64,000 bases of DNA from Caulobacteraceae bacterium (lineage in GTDB: Bacteria > Pseudomonadota > Alphaproteobacteria > Caulobacterales > Caulobacteraceae). A program made the position numbers and the translations under genes. Shown here piece after piece: positions 39,138 to 48,756 of this stretch. The notes beneath the pieces are model-generated. The model had not been told where the DNA came from. It was given only the letters and a program-made list of their open reading frames with translations, and ran no database searches. The stretch lies in contig CANJLK010000008.1 of the NCBI GenBank assembly GCA_947475465.1, positions 24,241 to 88,240 on the forward strand, read 5' to 3'. Within the stretch, counting starts at the first letter, position 1. The number at the start of each line of letters is the position of its first letter.

Positions 39138-39707
39138 ATGGCGGGTCCACATCTTAAGTTCGCCAGCCTGCACGACGTGGAGCTTTGCACCCACGCCGCG
39201 ACGGGGGAGCGGCGCGCCTTCGGGGAGCTGGTGCGCCGGCACGGCTCGGCCGTGCGTGGCGTGCTGCGGCGCATGGGCGCGCAACCGGCGGAGGCCGACG
39301 ACGTGGCCCAGGACGCCTTCCTGGCGGCGTTCGAAGGGATCGCGGAGTTTCGTGGCGAGGGCGCCTTCGCGAGCTGGGTCAAGAAGATCGCGGCGCGGCT
39401 CTACCTGCGCCGCCTGCAGAAGGACCGCCGGCTGGGCGCGCTGAGCGTCGAGGCTGCCGAGGAGGAGGGGCCGGACGCGGATGGCCGCATCGACCTGGAC
39501 GAGGCGCTGAAGGCGCTGGGACTGGCCGAGCGGCTGTGCGTCACCCTCTGCTACGGGGCCGGGGTGTCGCACGCGGAGGCGGCGGAGGCCTTGAACCTGC
39601 CACTTGGAACGGTCAAATCGCATGTCAAACGTGGTCTGGAAAAGCTCAGAACGCGACTGGCGCCCTCGACGGGCGTTGATCTATCCGGGAGGCGGGGCAA
39701 TGGCTGA
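39138..39707 (+). CDS. ECF-type RNA polymerase sigma factor
   Basis: ADDVAQDAFLAAFEGI; ERLCVTLCYGAGVSHAEAAEALNLPLGTVKSHVKRGLEKLR. Confidence 0.92.
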   Translation: MAGPHLKFASLHDVELCTHAATGERRAFGELVRRHGSAVRGVLRRMGAQPAEADDVAQDAFLAAFEGIAEFRGEGAFASWVKKIAARLYLRRLQKDRRLGALSVEAAEEEGPDADGRIDLDEALKALGLAERLCVTLCYGAGVSHAEAAEALNLPLGTVKSHVKRGLEKLRTRLAPSTGVDLSGRRGNG

Positions 39708-40077
39708 GATCGATTTCGAACGCCGGTTGGAACGCCTGTTCGACAGCTCGCCCGAAATGCCGGACGCCGCCGGATTCGCAGAACGGATCGAGCGACGGCT
39801 CAACGCCGGCTGGACCGCCAGGCGCTGGCTGATCGGCGCGGCGGGTGTCGTGGGCGGCGTGATCGGGGCCAGCCAGCTGATGTTGTCCAACGTCTTCCAG
39901 CGCGTGGAGACGGCCAGCGATTCGGCGCGCCTGCTGTCCTCGGGCGTGGCGCGGATCGCGCCCAAGGCCGACTGGATTTCCGCCATCTCCGGCGGCGGCG
40001 GCGTGGTATGGATCGCGGCTTCGGCGGCTGTCCTGATGATGGCCTTCGTGCTGACCCGTGTGATCGGAGAGATCTGA
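39700..40077 (+). CDS. Short membrane protein, candidate anti-sigma factor
   Basis: Overlaps sigma gene 3' end; [28 protein letters not shown] then TM segments. Confidence 0.7.
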   Translation: MAEIDFERRLERLFDSSPEMPDAAGFAERIERRLNAGWTARRWLIGAAGVVGGVIGASQLMLSNVFQRVETASDSARLLSSGVARIAPKADWISAISGGGGVVWIAASAAVLMMAFVLTRVIGEI

Positions 40078-40079
40078 CC

Positions 40080-40907
40080 TTGTCGTCCCACCGCCCGGAA
40101 ACCGTGCGCCGCCTGGCCGCGCCGGATATCACAGCCCGCAAGGGGGCTGTGCCGATCGTCTGCCTGACGGCCTACACAGCGCCCATGGCCGAATTGCTCG
40201 ACGCGCACTGCGACGTGCTGCTGGTGGGCGATTCCGTGGGCATGGTGGTCCACGGCCTGCCCAACACGGTGGGGGTCACCATGGAGATGATGATTCTGCA
40301 TGGCCAGGCAGTGATGCGCGGGTCTAAGGCCGCCATGGTGGTGATCGACATGCCTTTCGGATCCTACGAAGGTTCCCCGGAGACGGCCTACGCCAACGCC
40401 ATCCGGCTTATGAAGGAAACCGGCGCCCAGGCGGTGAAGGTCGAGTCCGGACCCGCGGTGGCGGGCACCGTGGACTACATGGTCAAGCGCGGCGTGCCGG
40501 TGATGGGTCATGTGGGCCTGCGTCCGCAGTCGGTGCTGGTGGACGGCGGCTTCAAGGCCAAGGGCAAGGGCGCCGAGGAGCGCCGCCGCATCCTGGAGGA
40601 AGCCAGGGCCACGGCGGACGCCGGCGCCTTCGCCGTGGTCGTCGAGGGCGTGGCCGAGGGCCTGGCGCGCGAGATCACCGAGGCCATCGCGGTTCCGACC
40701 ATCGGGATCGGCGCCTCGGCCGGCTGCGACGGCCAGATCCTGGTCACCGACGACATGCTGGGCCTGTTCGACTGGACCCCCAAGTTCGTGCGCCGTTACG
40801 CCGACTTGCGCGGCGAGATCGGCAAGGCCGTGGCCGGCTATGCGGAGGACGTCCGCGCCCGCCGCTTTCCAGGCCCCGCCGAGATCTATTTCGCCAAGGC
40901 GGGGTGA
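40080..40907 (+). CDS. panB: 3-methyl-2-oxobutanoate hydroxymethyltransferase
   Basis: [44 protein letters not shown] start inferred. Confidence 0.95.
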   Translation: MSSHRPETVRRLAAPDITARKGAVPIVCLTAYTAPMAELLDAHCDVLLVGDSVGMVVHGLPNTVGVTMEMMILHGQAVMRGSKAAMVVIDMPFGSYEGSPETAYANAIRLMKETGAQAVKVESGPAVAGTVDYMVKRGVPVMGHVGLRPQSVLVDGGFKAKGKGAEERRRILEEARATADAGAFAVVVEGVAEGLAREITEAIAVPTIGIGASAGCDGQILVTDDMLGLFDWTPKFVRRYADLRGEIGKAVAGYAEDVRARRFPGPAEIYFAKAG

Positions 40908-40943
40908 GCACGGCCTACCCCCTTCGTCTCGGCGCGGGGCGCG

Positions 40944-40989
40944 CCGATCCACCTCCCCCAAACCGCGCTGGGCGCTGGGGGAGGATCGG
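40944..40989. repeat. Intergenic palindrome (hairpin/terminator or dispersed repeat)
   Basis: CCGATCCACCTCCCCCA (40944-40960) pairs with TGGGGGAGGATCGG (40976-40989) with a bulge. Confidence 0.65.
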
Positions 40990-41066
40990 TTGCGGCGCGG
41001 GGCGTCGCGCTATAGGTTCCGGCCCTCTGACGGGCCCCACCCCCAAAACCTCTCCGGAGTCGACGA

Positions 41067-41834
41067 TTGACCGATCTGTTTGAAGAGGTCGAGGAGCAGC
41101 TTCGCTCGGACCGATACCGGACGATGGCGCGCCAGTTCGCGCCGTGGGTGCTCGCTGTCCTGGCGGCGGCGCTGGTCGCCTACCTCGCGGTCTGGGGCTG
41201 GCAGCGCTACCAGACACAGACGGCGGACAAGGCGTCGCAGGAATACACCGACGCCTTGGGCGCGCTTGGCCAGGGGCAGCCGGAAAAGGCAACCCAGCTG
41301 TTCACCGAGATCTCCAAGTCGCCGGCCAAGGCCTACAGGTCGCTGGCGCTGATGCAGTTGGCGGCTCTGAAGCTTGAGGGCGGCAAGCCCGCGGACGTCC
41401 AGGCCGCAGTTGCCCTGTTCGACCAGGCCGCCCAGGCCGCGCCCGACGATGTTCTGGGCGACGCCGCGCGCCTCAAATCCGCCTTCGCCGTCCTCGACAC
41501 CGCACCCTACAAGGATGTGGAGGCCCGCTTGACGCCATTGATGAAGGACGGCCACCCCTATCGGGTCCAGGCCCGCGAGGCCCTGGCCTTCGCCAAGCTG
41601 ATGGCCGGGAATACCGCAGGCGCGCGCGACGACTTCACGGTGATCGAGCAGACCCTGGACGCGCCCGAGCCCGCCCGCCAGCGCGCCGGCGCCGCCAAGG
41701 CGCTGATCGATTCCGGCTCGGCCAAGGCCGTGCCCGCCGCGGCCCATGCCGCCGCCCTGCTGCCGCCGCCCGCGTCGGCAATTCCCGGCGCCGAGCTCCA
41801 GCCGCAACCGCAAGACGCTTCCGGACCCCAATGA
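41067..41834 (+). CDS. Tetratricopeptide-repeat, single-TM protein (YfgM-like)
   Basis: N-terminal TM FAPWVLAVLAAALVAYLAVWGW followed by TPR-like helices; adjacent to bamB and der. Confidence 0.85.
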   Translation: MTDLFEEVEEQLRSDRYRTMARQFAPWVLAVLAAALVAYLAVWGWQRYQTQTADKASQEYTDALGALGQGQPEKATQLFTEISKSPAKAYRSLALMQLAALKLEGGKPADVQAAVALFDQAAQAAPDDVLGDAARLKSAFAVLDTAPYKDVEARLTPLMKDGHPYRVQAREALAFAKLMAGNTAGARDDFTVIEQTLDAPEPARQRAGAAKALIDSGSAKAVPAAAHAAALLPPPASAIPGAELQPQPQDASGPQ

Positions 41835-43219
41835 CGCCCAGACAAAAGAGCCTCCTGGCCGTCGCCCTGATCGCCGCCCTGGGCGCGAGCGGTTGCGCGA
41901 CGATCAGCAAGATCAACCCGTTCCACGGCAAGGACGGCCCCAAGGAGATCGCCAGCGAAGGCGAGCGCATCTCCATCGTGGCGGCCGACCAGAAGCTGGA
42001 ACCCGCCGCGGCCCTGAAGGGTGTCGATTTCGCCATTCCGCCCGTGGCGGCCGTGGCCGACTGGCCGCTGCCGGGCGGGACCGCCGAACAGTCGATGGAG
42101 AACGCCGACGCCGGGGCCAGCCTGTCGGTGGCGTGGCGCAGGGACATCGGCTTGCCCTCCAAGGGCGGCCAGAACATCACCGCGCCGCCGGTCGCCGCGG
42201 GCGGCAAGGTCTTCACCATGGACGGCGAAGCCGGCGTCTCGGCCCATGACGCCCAGTCCGGCGCCCAGCTGTGGCGCACCAACCTGCGCCCCAATGACAA
42301 CAAGCGCGACCGCGAAGCGTTCGGCGGCGGCGTCGCCTGGGCCGCGGGCCGGCTCTATGTGACCTCCGGCTATCGGGTCGTCGCCCAGCTCAACGCTGAC
42401 ACCGGCGAGGTCATCTGGCGGACCCGCACTGAGCAGCCGATCCATTCCGCTCCAACTGTGGTCGGCGGACGGGTGATGGCGGTGACCATCGACAATGTGC
42501 TCGTGACCTTCGACGCGCTGACCGGCGCGCCGGGGTGGACCTATCAAGGGCTGTCGGAATCGGCGCGCATCCTGTCGGCGTCGAGCCCGGCGGTCTCCGG
42601 TGACACGGTGGTGGCGTCGTTCGGCTCGGGCGAACTGGTGGCGCTGCGCAGCGCCAACGGAAACGACCTGTGGAACGTGGCGCTTTCGCGGGCCAGCCGC
42701 ACCAGCGCCCTGTCGGAAATCCGCGATATCGCCGGGCGTCCGGTGATCTACCGCGGCGATGTCTTCGCGGTCAGCCACTCGGGCGTCTTCTCCGCCACCG
42801 ACCTGCGCACCGGCCAGGCGCGCTGGAGCCTGCCGGTGGTGGGCATCACCTCGCCCCTGCCGGAAGGCGACGTGGTCTATGTGATGGCCGAGGATGGCCA
42901 GCTGATCTGCGCCTCGCGGGAAACCGGCCAGATCTACTGGATTTCCAATCTGAACGCCGGCTTCGTCTCCAAGCGCACGGGCGGCTTCCTGAAGATCGGC
43001 AGCCACAAGTCGCTGAAGCCCATCTGGTCGGCTCCGATCCTGGCGAAGGATCGGCTGATCATGGCCGGCTCAAGCGGTCAGCTGGTGTCGGTGGACGCCA
43101 AGACGGGCGCGATCCAGAGGCGGGTTGAGCTGGGTGCGCCGGTCCTGCTGACCCCGATCGCCGCGGGAGACATGATCTATGTGGTCACCGACACGGCGCA
43201 ACTGATCGCGCTGCGCTGA
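41831..43219 (+). CDS. bamB: Outer membrane assembly lipoprotein BamB-like (PQQ-like beta-propeller)
   Basis: Lipobox-like LGASGC; repeats DAQSGAQLWRTNL, NADTGEVIWRTR; gene order before der. Confidence 0.88.
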   Translation: MTPRQKSLLAVALIAALGASGCATISKINPFHGKDGPKEIASEGERISIVAADQKLEPAAALKGVDFAIPPVAAVADWPLPGGTAEQSMENADAGASLSVAWRRDIGLPSKGGQNITAPPVAAGGKVFTMDGEAGVSAHDAQSGAQLWRTNLRPNDNKRDREAFGGGVAWAAGRLYVTSGYRVVAQLNADTGEVIWRTRTEQPIHSAPTVVGGRVMAVTIDNVLVTFDALTGAPGWTYQGLSESARILSASSPAVSGDTVVASFGSGELVALRSANGNDLWNVALSRASRTSALSEIRDIAGRPVIYRGDVFAVSHSGVFSATDLRTGQARWSLPVVGITSPLPEGDVVYVMAEDGQLICASRETGQIYWISNLNAGFVSKRTGGFLKIGSHKSLKPIWSAPILAKDRLIMAGSSGQLVSVDAKTGAIQRRVELGAPVLLTPIAAGDMIYVVTDTAQLIALR

Positions 43220-43220
43220 A

Positions 43221-43321
43221 CTAGAGCTTTGTCCGCTCCGACCGACTCGGAGCGGCGCTCTAGATATTTGTTTTGTCGCGCAATTTAACGACGAACCGGA
43301 TTCCACTTCGTCGGATTGCGC
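43221..43321. repeat. Two tandem intergenic palindromes
   Basis: CTAGAGC-tttgt-CCGCTCCGA-ccgac-TCGGAGCGG-c-GCTCTAG (43221-43263) and GCGCAATttaaCGACGAA/TTCGTCGgATTGCGC (43278-43321). Confidence 0.8.
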
Positions 43322-43342
43322 TCCAGGCCCTATAGAGACGCC

Positions 43343-44941
43343 ATGGCGCTGAAACTAGCGATCGTCGGGCGTCCAAACGTCGGCAAGTCCACCCTGTTCA
43401 ACAGGCTGGCGGGCAAGAAGCTCGCCATCGTTGACGACCGTCCCGGAGTGACCCGCGACCGGCGCTTCGGCACCGGCCGGATCGGCGACCTGGACCTGGA
43501 GATCATCGACACCGCGGGCTTCGAGGACGTCACCGACGAAAGCCTGGAGGCGCGGATGCGCCACCAGACGGAGCTGGCGATCGACGAGGCCGATGTGGCG
43601 CTGTTCGTCATCGACAGCCGCGACGGCATCACCCCAATGGACGAGGTGTTCGCCGAAATCCTGCGCCGCCGCGACATGCCGGTGGTGCTGGCCGCCAACA
43701 AGGCCGAGGGCCGGCAGGGCGACGCGGGCATCCTGGAGGCCTTCGGCCTGGGCCTGGGCGAGCCCGTGCCGATCTCCGCCGAACACGGCGAGGGCATGGC
43801 CGACCTCTATGCGGCCCTGATCGCGGTCGCGCCCACCCAGGACGATCACGACGACGACGAGGGCGACAAGTCGATCAAGATCGCCATCGTCGGGCGGCCC
43901 AACGCCGGCAAGTCGACCCTGGTGAACAAGCTGATCGGCGAGGACCGGATGCTGACCGGCCCGGAAGCCGGGATCACCCGCGACGCCATTCCCGTCGACT
44001 GGACCTGGGATGGGCAGGCCGTGCGCCTGGTGGACACCGCGGGACTTCGGCGCAAGGCCCGCGTGCAGGAGAAGCTGGAGAAGCTCTCCACCCACGATTC
44101 CATCCGCGCCATCACCTTCGCCGAGATCGTCATTCTGGTGATGGACGCCACCCATCCCTTCGAGATCCAGGACCTGCAGATTGCCGACCTGGTCGAACGC
44201 GAAGGCCGCGGCCTGGTCTTTGTCCTGGCCAAGTGGGACCTGGTGGAGGACCAGCAGGCGAAGCTGGCTGAGATCATCGACGAGGCCCAGCGCCAGCTGC
44301 CGCAGGTGCGCGGCGCCCCGATCATCGCGCTGTCGGCGGAAACCGGGCGGGGCCTGGAAAAGCTGATGCCGGCGGTCTTCAAGACCCACGCCGACTGGTC
44401 GACCAAGGTGAAGACCAAGGACCTCAACGACTGGCTGCGCATGGCCACCGAACGCCACCCGCCGCCGGCGGTGGGCGGACGGCGGATCAAGCCGAAGTAC
44501 ATGGCCCAGGTGAAGGCCCGCCCGCCGACCTTCGTGCTGTTCGCCAGCCGCGCCGACGAACTTCCGGAAAGCTATCGTCGCTACCTGATCAACTCGATCC
44601 GCGAGAGTTTCGACCTGCCGGGCGTGCCGATCCGGGTGACGGTGAAGTCGAACAAGAACCCGTACGCCGAGGGCGAGGAAAAGGCCGGACAGGGCTCAGC
44701 GCGCGCGCCCTTCGGCGAGACCGCGCCCAAGACCGGCCTGAAGGCCAAGACCCGCATCGCCGCGGCCGCCAAGGCCAAGGCGGGCGCCGCCGGCAAGCCA
44801 AAGCCGTTCGGCAAGGCCAAGCCGCAGGGTCCGAAGGCCAAGATCGGCAACCCGCGCGGGCGGGCTCAGAAGCTGCTGCGTCCCGGCGTCAAGCCGAAGC
44901 GAGCGTCCCGGCCGCCTTCCACTGGGAAAAGACCACGTTAG
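43343..44941 (+). CDS. der: Ribosome biogenesis GTPase Der (EngA)
   Basis: Two G domains: [14 protein letters not shown] and [16 protein letters not shown]-like domain; Lys/Ala/Pro-rich tail. Confidence 0.97.
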   Translation: MALKLAIVGRPNVGKSTLFNRLAGKKLAIVDDRPGVTRDRRFGTGRIGDLDLEIIDTAGFEDVTDESLEARMRHQTELAIDEADVALFVIDSRDGITPMDEVFAEILRRRDMPVVLAANKAEGRQGDAGILEAFGLGLGEPVPISAEHGEGMADLYAALIAVAPTQDDHDDDEGDKSIKIAIVGRPNAGKSTLVNKLIGEDRMLTGPEAGITRDAIPVDWTWDGQAVRLVDTAGLRRKARVQEKLEKLSTHDSIRAITFAEIVILVMDATHPFEIQDLQIADLVEREGRGLVFVLAKWDLVEDQQAKLAEIIDEAQRQLPQVRGAPIIALSAETGRGLEKLMPAVFKTHADWSTKVKTKDLNDWLRMATERHPPPAVGGRRIKPKYMAQVKARPPTFVLFASRADELPESYRRYLINSIRESFDLPGVPIRVTVKSNKNPYAEGEEKAGQGSARAPFGETAPKTGLKAKTRIAAAAKAKAGAAGKPKPFGKAKPQGPKAKIGNPRGRAQKLLRPGVKPKRASRPPSTGKRPR

Positions 44942-45635
44942 CCTTCGGCAGGCCCAGGTCGGCCTGGGCGAGCTCAACGATCAGCGGGCCGATTTCCGAG
45001 GGCTCGGGCAGGGTCATCGGGTCTTCGCCAGGCATGGCCTCGGCGCGCATCTTGGTCCGCATGGCGCCCGGGCTCAGCAGGACAGCGCGGACCTTGGTCT
45101 GTTCCAGTTCGTCCGCCCAGGTGCGCACCATGTGCTCGAGCCCCGCCTTGGTGATGCCGTAGGGACCCCAGAAGGCCTTCGGGTTGGCGGCGCGGCCGGT
45201 GGTCAGGAATATGGCGCGGCCGGCCTCCGAAGCCCGCAGCAGCGGCTCGGTGGTGCGGATCAGGCGGTAGGAGGCGGTAAGGTTCACGGCCACCACCCGG
45301 TCCCAGGCCTTGGGATCGATATGCGAGACCGGCGTCATCGGCCCCAGAACCCCAGCGGCATGGATCAGGACGTCCAGCCGACCGAACCGCTGGTGCAGGG
45401 CCATGCCGAGCTGATCCAGGCCGTCGCCCTCGGCGATGTCGAGGGGAACCAGCGTCGCGCACTGGCCTGTGGCGGCCTTGATCTCGTCGTCGAGTTCTTC
45501 CAGGCCGCCTTGGGTGCGGGCGACGGCGACCACGTGGGCGCCGGCGTTGGCCAGTGCGAGGGCGGCGGCGCGGCCGATGCCACGGCTGGCGCCGGTGACG
45601 AGGGCGATCTTGTCGGTCAGGGGCAGGGAAGACAT
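44889..45635 (-). CDS. SDR-family NAD(P)-dependent oxidoreductase
   Basis: [40 protein letters not shown]. Confidence 0.92.
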   Translation of the reverse strand: MSSLPLTDKIALVTGASRGIGRAAALALANAGAHVVAVARTQGGLEELDDEIKAATGQCATLVPLDIAEGDGLDQLGMALHQRFGRLDVLIHAAGVLGPMTPVSHIDPKAWDRVVAVNLTASYRLIRTTEPLLRASEAGRAIFLTTGRAANPKAFWGPYGITKAGLEHMVRTWADELEQTKVRAVLLSPGAMRTKMRAEAMPGEDPMTLPEPSEIGPLIVELAQADLGLPKANVVFSQWKAAGTLASA

Positions 45636-45646
45636 GGGGCCGCTGT

Positions 45647-46648
45647 CTAAACGGTCTGCGCTTCCGTGTCAGGCCGGTTTGCGTAGCGTTGCGCGATCAC
45701 CGCGCAGGCCATCAGCTGGATCTGGTGGAAGACCATGAGCGGCAGGAGCACCAACCCCGCTGTGGCGGCCGGGAACAGCACACCGGCCATGGGTACGCCG
45801 CTGGCCAGGCTCTTCTTGGAACCACAGAAGACGATGGCGATCTCGTCGGGCGTCGCGAAGCGAAGGGACCGGGCCGTGAAGTAGGTGGCGGCCAGGACGG
45901 CGGCCAGCAACACCGCGCACAGGACCATCAGGCGAAAGAGGTCGAGCGCGCCGATCCGTGACCAGACCCCGCCGACCACGGCGCTGGAGAAGGCCGAATA
46001 GACCACCAGAAGGATCGAGCCACGGTCGATCAGCTGCAGCATCTTGGCCCGCGCCGCGATCCAGCCGCCGATCCAGCGGCGCAGCACCTGGCCGGCGAGG
46101 AAGGGCGCCAGCAGCTGCAGGACGATGGCCTCCGCCGACGAGGCCGAGATGGCCCCCTTGGCGTGCAGCAGCAGGCTGACCAGCAGCGGCGTCACGACGA
46201 TGCCCAGAAGGTTGGAGCCGGAGGCGGCCGCGACGGCGGCCGGCACGTTGCCGCGGGCGATCACCGTGAAGCCTATGGAGGACTGGATGGTCGAGGGCAG
46301 GCAGCCCAGGAAGATCAAACCCGACGCCAGCGCCGGGGGCGTGATCCAGGCGGGCAGGGCGGCCAGACCAAGGCAGAGGATCGGGAACAGGGCATAGGTC
46401 GCGCCCAGCACCACCAGATGCAGGCGCCAGTGCATCATCCCGCCGATCACCGCCTCGCGCGACAGCCGCGCGCCGTGCAGGAAGAAGACCAGGCCGATGG
46501 CGATCTTTGTCGCCCAGTCGAAGCCCGTCGCCGCGACGCCCCTGGCGGGAAAGACCGAGGCCAACGCGACCATGGTGACGATCAGCAGAAGGTATTTGTC
46601 GACCTTGACCCGGCTGAAGAGGCTGGGGCGCTTGGGCGCTCCGCTCAC
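45647..46648 (-). CDS. Bile acid:sodium symporter family protein (BASS-like)
   Basis: GLVFFLHGARLSREAVIGG; LPSTIQSSIGFTVIARGNVPAAV; FCGSKKSLASGVPMA. Confidence 0.9.
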   Translation of the reverse strand: MSGAPKRPSLFSRVKVDKYLLLIVTMVALASVFPARGVAATGFDWATKIAIGLVFFLHGARLSREAVIGGMMHWRLHLVVLGATYALFPILCLGLAALPAWITPPALASGLIFLGCLPSTIQSSIGFTVIARGNVPAAVAAASGSNLLGIVVTPLLVSLLLHAKGAISASSAEAIVLQLLAPFLAGQVLRRWIGGWIAARAKMLQLIDRGSILLVVYSAFSSAVVGGVWSRIGALDLFRLMVLCAVLLAAVLAATYFTARSLRFATPDEIAIVFCGSKKSLASGVPMAGVLFPAATAGLVLLPLMVFHQIQLMACAVIAQRYANRPDTEAQTV

Positions 46649-48135
46649 GCGTCGACCAGGAACGACAGTTGGCGGTCGGCGGTGTCGTTACGGCCCTGGG
46701 CGATCTCGCGGTCGAGCAGTCGTGTGGGATAGTCGCCCGTGAAGTAGTGGTCGGTGAACTGGGGGGTCACAGGATCGCGGGGTTCCGATCCCACGGCCCA
46801 GTAGAGGCCGTCGACGGAGAGGTAGCTCATCGAGTCGACCTCGAGCATCTTCGCGATCTCATCGACGGTGTGGTTGGCCGCCAGCAGCTTTTCCCGGTCG
46901 GGCATGTCGATCCCATAGAAGTCCGGCCACATGATCGGCGGCGAGGCGGAGCGCAGGTGCACCTCGGCGGCGCCGGCCTCGCGGACCATGCGCACCACGC
47001 GCACCGAATTGGTGCCGCGCACGATCGAATCGTCGATCAGCAGCACGCGCTTGCCGGCCAGGACCGAGCGGTTGGGCGACAGCTTCATACGCACGCTGGA
47101 TTCCCGCGTCGCCTGGGTGGGCTGGATGAAGGTGCGGCCCACATAGTGGTTGCGGATGATGCCCATCTCGAACGGCAGGCCGGCCTCCTGGGCGAAGCCA
47201 AGGGCGGCGGGCACACCGCTGTCAGGCACTGGCACCACGACGTCGGCGTCGACCATGCTTTCCTGCGCCAGGCGCCGGCCCATCCGCTTGCGGACCTCGT
47301 AGACTGAGCGGCCGTTCACCACGGAGTCAGGGCGGGCGAAATAGACGTATTCGAAGATGCAGGGGCGGGCCTGCTTGGCGGGGAAGGGCTTAAGGCTCTG
47401 CACCCCGTCGGCGTCGATGATCACCATCTCGCCGTGCTCGATATCACGCACGAACTCAGCGCCGATGATGTCCAGCGCGCAGGTTTCCGAGGCCAGGACC
47501 GGCTTGCCGTCCAGGTCGCCCAGGACCAGCGGGCGGATGCCCAGGGGATCGCGGACCCCGATCAACTTCTTGTTGGTCAGGCAGACCAGGGCATAGCCAC
47601 CCTCGATCTGCGACAGGGCGTCGATGAAGCGGTCGACGAAGCGGATCTTCCGGGACCGCGCGATCAGGTGGAGGATCACCTCTGAGTCCGACGTCGACTG
47701 GAAGATCACGCCGTCCGCGACGAGGTGATCGCGAAGGGTCAGGAAATTGGTCAGGTTGCCGTTGTGGGCGAGCGCGACGCCGCCGGCCTCCATGTCGGCG
47801 AACATCGGCTGGACGTTACGGATGAAGGAGCCGCCGGAGGTGGAATAGCGGGTGTGGCCGATGGCGAAATTGCCGGGCAGGCGATCGGTGAGGTCGACGC
47901 CGCCGAAGGCCTCGCCGACGTGGCCCATGTGGCGTTCAGTATGGAACCGCTGGCCATCGAAGGCGGCGATGCCGCAGGCTTCCTGGCCCCGGTGCTGGAG
48001 GGCGTGGAGGCCCAGCGCCGTGACGCCCGCCGCCTCAGGGGTGTCGTAGACGCCGAAGACGCCGCATTCGAGACGCGGAGCGTCATCCAGGGGGTCGCGG
48101 TGAGGCGGGGACCATCGATCGTTGGTCTTGCTCAT
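46645..48135 (-). CDS. purF: Amidophosphoribosyltransferase
   Basis: ECGVFGVYDTPEAAGVTALGLHALQHRGQEACGIAAF; VLLIDDSIVRGTNSVRVVRMVREAGA. Confidence 0.97.
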   Translation of the reverse strand: MSKTNDRWSPPHRDPLDDAPRLECGVFGVYDTPEAAGVTALGLHALQHRGQEACGIAAFDGQRFHTERHMGHVGEAFGGVDLTDRLPGNFAIGHTRYSTSGGSFIRNVQPMFADMEAGGVALAHNGNLTNFLTLRDHLVADGVIFQSTSDSEVILHLIARSRKIRFVDRFIDALSQIEGGYALVCLTNKKLIGVRDPLGIRPLVLGDLDGKPVLASETCALDIIGAEFVRDIEHGEMVIIDADGVQSLKPFPAKQARPCIFEYVYFARPDSVVNGRSVYEVRKRMGRRLAQESMVDADVVVPVPDSGVPAALGFAQEAGLPFEMGIIRNHYVGRTFIQPTQATRESSVRMKLSPNRSVLAGKRVLLIDDSIVRGTNSVRVVRMVREAGAAEVHLRSASPPIMWPDFYGIDMPDREKLLAANHTVDEIAKMLEVDSMSYLSVDGLYWAVGSEPRDPVTPQFTDHYFTGDYPTRLLDREIAQGRNDTADRQLSFLVDA

Positions 48136-48752
48136 CGGGATTTCTCCACCAGATCGTCGATCTCGCCGCGTTGCCGCGCGTCGTAGCCGTCTGACTTCAA
48201 TCTGTCATCCACGGCGTTGTGCACGGCGTCATGAACCGCCCGGTCGAAGGCGGGCTTCAGCCGGTCGGCGACATCCAGGCTCTTGGGCGCCAGGGCTTTC
48301 AGAAGTCGCCCCATGTTCTGGGACAGGGGCCAGGTCTTTGAGCCTACGATCCAGTGCGGCCTGAGGTCTTCGGGCGTCGCGGCGCTGAACATCAGGTTGA
48401 GCGCGCCCAGCACCAGCAGGCCCCGCGCCAGGCCGATCAGCAGGCCGACGCTGCGGTCGAGCGCGCCCAGGAATTCGGTCTCCTGCACCTGTTTGGCGAC
48501 CTGCCCGAGGACAAGCCTTAGGACCAGGTAGACAATGACAAAGACCACCAGCAGGGCGGCCGCCGCGCCCAGCCAGTCAGGATGCACCGCCTTGCGGACC
48601 ATCGGACCGGAGATCGGCAGGCCGAAGATTGCGACCGCCGCGGCGACGATCAGGGCCAAAAGGGCGGCGACCTCGCGCGCCGCGCCCCGGGCGAAGCCGA
48701 ACGCCGCCGACAGCAGCAGCAGAATCAGGACGATGAGGTCGAACTGGGTCAC
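48132..48752 (-). CDS. cvpA: CvpA family membrane protein
   Basis: Four TM segments, ILLLLSAAFGFARGAAREVAALLAL; overlaps purF start. Confidence 0.9.
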   Translation of the reverse strand: MTQFDLIVLILLLLSAAFGFARGAAREVAALLALIVAAAVAIFGLPISGPMVRKAVHPDWLGAAAALLVVFVIVYLVLRLVLGQVAKQVQETEFLGALDRSVGLLIGLARGLLVLGALNLMFSAATPEDLRPHWIVGSKTWPLSQNMGRLLKALAPKSLDVADRLKPAFDRAVHDAVHNAVDDRLKSDGYDARQRGEIDDLVEKSR

Positions 48753-48756
48753 GGCG

